In this document: positions 1 to 4,158 of the stretch, piece after piece
Position numbering within the stretch: the first letter of the stretch is position 1
How the letters are laid out: every line of letters begins with the position of its first letter
Assembly (NCBI GenBank): GCA_934255105.1
Contig: CAKQNH010000313.1
Coordinates: 1 to 6,157, forward strand
DNA: 6,157 bases
From: an uncultured Pirellulaceae bacterium
GTDB taxonomy: Bacteria > Planctomycetota > Planctomycetia > Pirellulales > Pirellulaceae
Direction of reading: 5' to 3'
Program-made: the position numbers and the translations under genes
The notes under the pieces: model-generated
Seen by the model: only the letters and a program-made list of their open reading frames with translations
Databases searched by the model: none
Told to the model about the DNA's origin: nothing

Positions 1-804
1 TTGGTCCAATACAACATCGAAGCGGTCATGCATTTTGCCGCCTTCGCGCTCGTCGGAGAGTCGGTGGATCAACCGGCCATGTACTATCAAAACAACGTCA
101 GTGCGCCGCTCGAATTGCTCGAAGCGATGCGGGCTGAGAAAGTGTGGCGGATCGTCTTTTCCAGCACCACGGCCACGTACGGCCAGCCGGATGAGATTCC
201 GATCTCCGAGAGTGCGCCGCAGTTGCCGATTAATCCGTATGGTTTCACCAAGTTGGTGTTTGAGCATGCGTTGACCGACTATGCGGCCGCTTATGGTTTC
301 GGCTGTGCAGCCCTGCGCTACTTTAATGCGGCTGGGGCTAGCCCCGATGGGGATATTGGCGAGGACCACGATCCGGAGAGTCACTTGATCCCTTTGGTCC
401 TGCAGACCGCGCTCGGGCAACGCGAGCGGATCGGGATTTTTGGCGAGGATTATCCCACGCCCGACGGAACCTGCATTCGCGACTACATTCATGTCGACGA
501 TTTGGCCGACGCCCACTTGAGCGCGCTGAATTTACTAGAGCCGGGTTCCAATCTGCAGCTCAACCTGGGGACGGGGCGCGGACAGAGCGTGCGCCAGGTC
601 GTCGATGCCTGCCGCCGTATAACAGGTCATCCAATTCCGACCACCATCGAGCAGCGTCGCCCGGGTGATCCGGCTGAACTCGTGGCGGATAGTCGTTTGG
701 CCCAGCGCGTGTTAGGCTGGACTCCAAAATACACCGACATCAACGATATTGTGCAAACCGCTTGGAAATGGCACAGCGCGCATCCGCGCGGATACGCGAG
801 CTAG
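1..804 (+). CDS. galE: UDP-glucose 4-epimerase (GalE-type extended SDR), 5' truncated by window edge
   Basis: This is the C-terminal 267 residues of a GalE-family epimerase, which interconverts UDP-glucose and UDP-galactose in the cytoplasm using bound NAD. By alignment from memory to the 338-residue E. coli enzyme, about 65-70 residues, including the N-terminal GxxGxxG nucleotide-binding loop, lie left of the window. The TTG at base 1 is therefore not the real start. Visible landmarks are HFAAFALVGESV (11-22), the FSSTTATYG strand (53-61) with Thr56 at the catalytic Ser124 position, the YxxxK pair Tyr80 and Lys84, YFNAAGA (107-113), the YPTPDGT...RDYIHVDDLADAH block (151-172), and RRPGD (219-223) for UDP binding. 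Leu227 occupies the place of E. coli Tyr299, which gates the sugar pocket, so activity on UDP-GlcNAc cannot be excluded. The TAG stop is 11 bp before the acyltransferase start, which suggests an operon. Confidence 0.93.
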   Translation: MVQYNIEAVMHFAAFALVGESVDQPAMYYQNNVSAPLELLEAMRAEKVWRIVFSSTTATYGQPDEIPISESAPQLPINPYGFTKLVFEHALTDYAAAYGFGCAALRYFNAAGASPDGDIGEDHDPESHLIPLVLQTALGQRERIGIFGEDYPTPDGTCIRDYIHVDDLADAHLSALNLLEPGSNLQLNLGTGRGQSVRQVVDACRRITGHPIPTTIEQRRPGDPAELVADSRLAQRVLGWTPKYTDINDIVQTAWKWHSAHPRGYAS

Positions 805-815
805 TTTAATTCTCT

Positions 816-2069
816 ATGCAAAACATCATCGTTGCTAAACCCTATCAGTTCATTCCGCCCTTTCATGGCGATTGGATTCCGTGGTTAGTGCAGAAGCTGC
901 ACCTGGTGGATCACTACCTCAAACACTTTGAAGGAGTGGAGTCGCACGAGGTCCGCGGCGCTGAACATCTACGTGAGAGTTTAGACCGCGGGCACGGTGT
1001 ACTACTGACACCGAATCACTGCCGCTATGCCGATCCGATCGCCATGGGCTGGATTGCTCGGGAACTGGATTTCTATATCTACTCGATGGCTTCGTGGCAT
1101 TTGTTTCACCAGAGTCGTTGGCAATCTATGGCGATGCGATTGTGCGGAGGCTTCAGCGTCTATCGTGAAGGACTGGACCGACAGGCGCTCAATTTGGCCG
1201 TGGATATGTTGGCGACGGCCAAGCGACCGCTGGTGATATTTCCTGAAGGGACCGTCTTCCGCACCAATGACCGCCTGCAAACATTGCTCGACGGCGTGGC
1301 ATTTCTGGCTCGCACTGCCGCTAAACGCCGACTTAGGCAAGATGGCGGGAAAGTCGTTATTCACCCAGTGGCCATCAAGTATCTGTTTCGCGGAGATCTC
1401 CAACAGGCGGTCGAGCCCGTATTGCAGCGGTTAGAGAAGCGACTGACGCTGGACTACATCGGCAGCCCGCCGCCGCTGCTGGAGCGACTGTCCAGGCTGC
1501 TGCAAGCTCAACTGTCGCTACAAGAAGTCAAGTACTTGGGCGCTCCTCAGCCTGGTCCTTTAGGCGAACGCCAGCAACGACTGATCCAACACTTGTTGGT
1601 GCCACTTGAGCAACAGTGGTTCGGCCGACAGGTCGACGAGAGCATCATGCCCCGTGTCAAACAATTGCGGACGGTCATTGTGCCTCGCCTGCTGAAGGAG
1701 GAGACAACGGTCGCTGAGAAGCAAGCTCTGTGGTCCCAGTTAGCAGACATCTATATGGCGCAGCAGATCTCGTCGCACCCCAGCGACTATTTGGACCAAC
1801 CGACCGATACGCGGATGCTGGAAACGATCGAGAGCATTGAAGAGGATTTGACCGATCGTACTCAGAGGCAACGGCCGCTACATGCGATCATGGAGGTGGG
1901 GCCAGCGATAGAAGTGGAACCCCAGCGTCAAACACGCGAGGGGCCCGATCCGTTGATGTCTGAGTTGTCAAACCAGCTAAAAGGCATGTTGGATCGGCTG
2001 GCAAAAGAAGCCCAGCCATGGACGGAGTCGCAAGGAGCGAGCGGAGAGAGATTGCGGACAACGCACTAG
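816..2069 (+). CDS. PlsC-family lysophospholipid acyltransferase with long C-terminal extension
   Basis: A 417-residue protein with a PlsC/LPLAT acyltransferase domain in its first half. The family transfers an acyl group to lysophosphatidic acid or another lysophospholipid at the membrane. Motif I is NHCRYAD (Asn67, His68, Asp73; the catalytic H-x4-D). The motif II region is GGFSVYREG (111-119), motif III is FPEGT (142-146), and motif IV is VIHPVAIKY (181-189). In motif III, EGT is followed by VFR, not the usual RS. Residues from about 195 to 417 form a hydrophilic, Leu/Gln/Glu/Arg-rich and probably helical extension that I cannot assign; bacterial PlsC is normally near 240-250 residues. I see no clear transmembrane helix. 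An in-frame TAA at 807-809 rules out a longer N-terminus, and ATG 816 is the only start that keeps the residues before motif I. It lacks a clear Shine-Dalgarno site, so translation may be coupled to galE or SD-independent. Exact substrate is unknown. Confidence 0.85.
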   Translation: MQNIIVAKPYQFIPPFHGDWIPWLVQKLHLVDHYLKHFEGVESHEVRGAEHLRESLDRGHGVLLTPNHCRYADPIAMGWIARELDFYIYSMASWHLFHQSRWQSMAMRLCGGFSVYREGLDRQALNLAVDMLATAKRPLVIFPEGTVFRTNDRLQTLLDGVAFLARTAAKRRLRQDGGKVVIHPVAIKYLFRGDLQQAVEPVLQRLEKRLTLDYIGSPPPLLERLSRLLQAQLSLQEVKYLGAPQPGPLGERQQRLIQHLLVPLEQQWFGRQVDESIMPRVKQLRTVIVPRLLKEETTVAEKQALWSQLADIYMAQQISSHPSDYLDQPTDTRMLETIESIEEDLTDRTQRQRPLHAIMEVGPAIEVEPQRQTREGPDPLMSELSNQLKGMLDRLAKEAQPWTESQGASGERLRTTH

Positions 2070-2103
2070 GTCGCTCAGCCCTCCCCGCTCGCATAACTCG
2101 CGG

Positions 2104-2123
2104 CCCTCCCGCAAGCGGGAGGG
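2104..2123. terminator. GC-rich hairpin between convergent genes (possible bidirectional terminator)
   Basis: CCCTCCCGC and GCGGGAGGG are perfect reverse complements separated by AA; a realistic fold is an 8-bp stem with a CAAG tetraloop. It lies 34 bp after the acyltransferase stop and 31 bp beyond the stop of the convergent gene, which is where a shared terminator would be. Neither side has a T-run, so intrinsic termination would be atypical. It could equally be a 3'-end stabilising hairpin or a dispersed palindromic repeat. Confidence 0.5.
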
Positions 2124-2154
2124 TATCTAAGTGCAGCTATTATTCGACTGCAGC

Positions 2155-3261
2155 TTATCGACCTTCGCCGATAGCGGCTCCAATACCAGCCCCGATTTGA
2201 CCGCCGGCCTGACCACCGATAGCTTGTCCGATAGCTCCACCAACGTTGCCGCCAATATTGCCATTTACGGTGCCTTGAATATTGCCTGCCGGGACGGCGT
2301 TACCGCGAATCGCAGAGTTGATGCCAGCACCGATCTGACCACCAGCCTGCCCGCCAATTGCTTGGCCGACGGCACCACCTATATTATTGTTCGAAGTGCC
2401 CTGGTAGGCCCCCGATGCGCCAACTCCAGCCGAAGTGCCGTAGTTGTTCCAATAGGTTCGATAGTTGTTCTGATAGGCATTATTATAAAACTGGTCGTTC
2501 CAGCTCTGGTCGGGAACATAGGTGTTGTTGTTCATCAAATAGCGCCGACCGGAACTATCGAAATAATAGGGTCCATGGTAATTCCCCTGGGTCGTCGCGC
2601 CATAGCCGGAAGCTTGATTGTATGCTTGTCCCACGTGGGCAGGCGAACTATGTGGGGATGAGGTATAGGGCACCCACTGGTTATCTTTCCAGTAGGACCA
2701 ATTGCCGGTCTTGGGCTCCCCCTGCCAGTACCAGCGATGACCGTTGTAGTCGCGATATCGCCAGCTCTCACCGTCCTCAACTCGCGCGTCGGCCTGCACG
2801 TTAGCTTGAGCGCCTGCCTGCGATTGGACTTGAGCGTTGCCCTGGACGTTTAGATTGGCTTTTCTCGCGGCCTGATCGGCTGCTTGCTTGGTCTTTGCTT
2901 TGGCAGTGTCGAGTGCCTTGTCGGCCTGCTGGGTCGCTTGATCGACCTTCGCACCGGCGGCACCTTGTACTTTCGCTTGAGCCTTTTCGACCTTAGCTTG
3001 CGCTTTATTTGCTGCGTTCTTAGTGGTGGCTTGTGCATTGTCCACTGCAGCATTAGTAGCGGCTTGGGCGTTGTCTACTGCTGACGAAGTAGCAGCCTGG
3101 GCGTTGTCGGCCGCGGTTTTAACATTTTCTCCCACGGCGGCAGTGTTGCCGGTTACTTGAGCACCAAGTTCGCCAACAACATTATCTTGGGCTGTCAGGC
3201 TACCCACTGACGCGAATGAAGTTACCGCCAGCACGGCGATCAATCGGATCGTCTTACGCAT
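2155..3261 (-). CDS. Exported low-complexity protein: LEA-like 11-mer repeats, W/Y-rich module, glycine-zipper tail
   Basis: A 368-residue protein of unknown function. Residues 1-24 form a signal peptide (Arg2, Lys3, a hydrophobic core, probable cleavage LTA|QD), so the product is exported. Residues 50-93 hold four consecutive 11-residue repeats (AxDNAQAATxx type), continuing into an Ala/Lys/Gln-rich helical stretch to about 135. This resembles group 3 LEA or apolipoprotein-like amphipathic helices. Residues 167-199 are a Trp/Tyr-rich module (RYRDYNGHRWYW, then W188-W191 and NQWVPY), with a looser echo at 229-251. Residues 252-275 are Tyr/Asn-rich. The tail contains two copies of a Gly-zipper block (295-318 and 341-364). 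ATG 3261 is supported by AGAGGAG 9 nt upstream and by the signal peptide starting there. The stop is TAA at 2155-2157. It is transcribed alone: the next gene on this strand ends about 900 bp upstream. A periplasmic, cell-surface or matrix role is inference. Confidence 0.85.
   Translation of the reverse strand: MRKTIRLIAVLAVTSFASVGSLTAQDNVVGELGAQVTGNTAAVGENVKTAADNAQAATSSAVDNAQAATNAAVDNAQATTKNAANKAQAKVEKAQAKVQGAAGAKVDQATQQADKALDTAKAKTKQAADQAARKANLNVQGNAQVQSQAGAQANVQADARVEDGESWRYRDYNGHRWYWQGEPKTGNWSYWKDNQWVPYTSSPHSSPAHVGQAYNQASGYGATTQGNYHGPYYFDSSGRRYLMNNNTYVPDQSWNDQFYNNAYQNNYRTYWNNYGTSAGVGASGAYQGTSNNNIGGAVGQAIGGQAGGQIGAGINSAIRGNAVPAGNIQGTVNGNIGGNVGGAIGQAIGGQAGGQIGAGIGAAIGEGR
2170..2241 (-). repeat. 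Glycine-zipper repeat, copy 2 (residues 341-364 of the exported protein)
   Basis: This encodes GGAIGQAIGGQAGGQIGAGI followed by GAAI and matches copy 1 at 20 of 24 residues or better. The GxxxG-type spacing is what membrane-associated Gly-zipper segments show. It lies at the extreme C-terminus, followed by only four residues (GEGR). Confidence 0.8.
2308..2379 (-). repeat. Glycine-zipper repeat, copy 1 (residues 295-318 of the exported protein)
   Basis: This encodes GGAVGQAIGGQAGGQIGAGI followed by NSAI. It is offset by 46 codons (138 bp) from copy 2 and separated from it by an Asn/Gly-rich linker. The nucleotide sequences have diverged at many third positions while the protein is kept, which suggests an old, selected duplication. 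Confidence 0.8.
2983..3114 (-). repeat. Four 33-bp in-frame repeats encoding 11-residue helical units
   Basis: Residues 50-60, 61-71, 72-82 and 83-93 of the exported protein line up as A-A/V-D/N-N/K-A-Q-A-x-x-x-x. The first three units share DNAQA exactly; the fourth reads NKAQA. An 11-residue period is typical of LEA group 3 proteins and of right-handed or amphipathic helices lying on lipid surfaces. Confidence 0.75.
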
Positions 3262-3270
3262 AGTTCTAGT

Positions 3271-3277
3271 CTCCTCT
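3271..3277 (-). promoter_or_regulatory. Shine-Dalgarno site for the exported protein
   Basis: The minus strand reads AGAGGAG, then 9 nt, then ATG at 3261. This is a strong match to the anti-SD sequence at suitable spacing. It fixes the start codon ahead of the signal peptide. Confidence 0.75.
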
Positions 3278-3350
3278 GAGATGTACGTTAACTACGCCGA
3301 GTGTCTTCTAAAGCGAAGGCTAGAGCTCGACGTATGTACCGAAGGAGTTA

Positions 3351-3366
3351 GGCATATTCCGTACCA
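3351..3366 (-). promoter_or_regulatory. Sigma-54-like promoter candidate upstream of the exported protein
   Basis: The minus strand reads TGGTACGGAATATGCC. The invariant GG and GC are separated by 10 nt as in -24/-12 promoters, and the flanking TGG-ACG and TGC agree with the consensus TGGCACG-N4-TTGCW, with differences at C4 and the first T of TTGC. It lies about 90 nt before the ATG, and an AT-rich palindrome (ATATTAATAT, 3385-3394) lies just upstream of it. A chance match is quite possible. No sigma-70 promoter stands out. Confidence 0.3.
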
Positions 3367-3661
3367 GTCCAGCGCAAACGCTACATATTAATATATTGCC
3401 GGACGTTTCACTGGAATCTCGAGAGCACGTGCGCGGTATTCGTACGGACTGCACACTCACCCAACAGTAACACCCCGCCGGCTGGTCCGACGTCAGACGA
3501 GGACTAGTAGAGCAGCGGCTATAGTCTCTGTTCGCTTACCGTACATCCCGGCTGGAATCGAGTCAGCGTTACTCTCCTCCCTACTCCAGCTCCAGTTCGT
3601 TTATATAGGTATCCCCAAATCGGGCTGAGCATTGAGCGGCTAACCGAAAGCCCAGATCCAG

Positions 3662-3704
3662 AGGCAAGCGTCATCTTGCACCTTGCCTTTAGCGGCATAG
3701 CCGC
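3662..3704. repeat. Two adjacent small hairpins
   Basis: AGGCAAG (3662-3668) pairs perfectly with CTTGCCT (3682-3688). Immediately after, GCGGC (3692-3696) pairs with GCCGC (3700-3704) across a 3-nt loop. They lie directly before the larger 13-bp stem, giving three hairpins within about 110 bp. Confidence 0.5.
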
Positions 3705-3711
3705 GGACTTA

Positions 3712-3770
3712 GGTTGCCTGGGGTGGAGCGCTGGCGAGCATCAGCGAGTCGAGCGCAACCCCAGGCAACC
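3712..3770. repeat. Large hairpin with perfect 13-bp stem
   Basis: GGTTGCCTGGGGT (3712-3724) is the exact reverse complement of ACCCCAGGCAACC (3758-3770). The 33-nt loop has its own 5-bp stem, CGCTG (3729-3733) with CAGCG (3742-3746). It has no T-run and is not next to a gene end, so a palindromic repeat or a structured RNA is more likely than a terminator. Confidence 0.65.
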
Positions 3771-3895
3771 GTGCATCTCCCACCCTGCATCATCCCTTTT
3801 GCATCCGCGACCGAGAACGAGACTATTCTCTCGCCTCTGTTGCGCCCCTGGAGTAGGCTCGTAACGAGTACCGCGAGTTACGGCACGGGCAGCGC

Positions 3896-3913
3896 GTGCG
3901 GATCGACCCGCAC
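3896..3913. repeat. Small hairpin inside the 226-bp element
   Basis: GTGCGG (3896-3901) pairs with CCGCAC (3908-3913) across a 6-nt loop, 10 bp inside the left arm. It is short enough to be a chance feature of GC-rich DNA. Confidence 0.35.
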
Positions 3914-3977
3914 CTGTCTTCCCGCGTGTTCGAGTCATCGCCGTGTCGCTACAAAAGAGTTTGGCTTTACATCAACC

Positions 3978-4025
3978 GTGCCGCATTGGGACGCTTGTTC
4001 TCATTGGGACGTGGAAACGCGGCAC
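3978..4025. repeat. Inverted repeat enclosing a 10-bp direct repeat
   Basis: GTGCCGC (3978-3984) and GCGGCAC (4019-4025) are perfect reverse complements. Between them CATTGGGACG occurs twice (3984-3993 and 4002-4011), 18 bp start to start. It lies wholly within the 226-bp element, nearer the right arm. Confidence 0.5.
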
Positions 4026-4158
4026 AATAGTCAATTGCTTCGGTCTGCCGTAACTCGTGGTACTCGTTACGAGCCTACAACGTTCGCCTCGGGGCCACAG
4101 CACTTCGGTGGGGGACCTGTTTTCGCAAATTTGGTGGATAGCGCATTAGAACTAACCG

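Larger units (their letters stand above)
3853..4078. repeat. 226-bp element bounded by 33-bp inverted repeats (REP-doublet or MITE-like)
   Basis: The arms at 3853-3885 and 4046-4078 are reverse complements at 32 of 33 positions; the mismatch is at 3873. Each arm begins outside with GTAGGCTCGTAACGAGTACC and contains an imperfect palindrome: CGTAAC pairs with GTTACG around an 11-nt centre. Two inverted copies of a short imperfect palindrome are the signature of a bacterial interspersed mosaic element; a non-autonomous element with terminal inverted repeats is the alternative. I see no coding capacity inside and no clear target-site duplication. Confidence 0.6.
3262..4158. other. About 900-bp intergenic region without a convincing gene, rich in inverted repeats
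   Basis: This stretch lies between the start of the exported-protein gene and the stop of the RND gene. Bases 3262-3400 hold the leader and presumed promoter. From about 3400 to 3660 I see no gene, RNA or strong structure. Bases 3660-4080 are packed with dyad symmetries, described separately. The only long open frame (3714-4211, +) starts at a TTG, crosses the inverted repeats and overlaps the RND gene, and its translation looks like no protein family. No tRNA cloverleaf is present. Confidence 0.7.

Noticed and set aside
2132..2155. TGCAGCT direct repeat at the 3' end of the exported-protein gene
   Set aside because: Seven bases repeated twice 17 bp apart, with no further symmetry, is within chance and has no evident role.
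2131..2661. 176-codon open frame on the + strand opposite the exported protein
   Set aside because: It is antisense to a gene with a signal peptide, a Shine-Dalgarno site and conserved repeats; its Gly/Ala/Thr/Ile-rich content mirrors the repeats on the other strand.
2983..3114. CRISPR-like array from the regular 33-bp periodicity
   Set aside because: The units are contiguous with no spacers, stay in frame, and encode an 11-residue protein repeat.
3741..3938. 65-codon open frame on the - strand sharing TRGTRYEPT with the + strand frame
   Set aside because: The shared peptide is only the translation of the two inverted-repeat arms read on opposite strands; it is a repeat signature, not a gene family.
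3926..3938. tRNA-like T-loop (GTTCGAGTC)
   Set aside because: The flanking bases do not form a T stem, and no acceptor, D or anticodon arm can be drawn around it.
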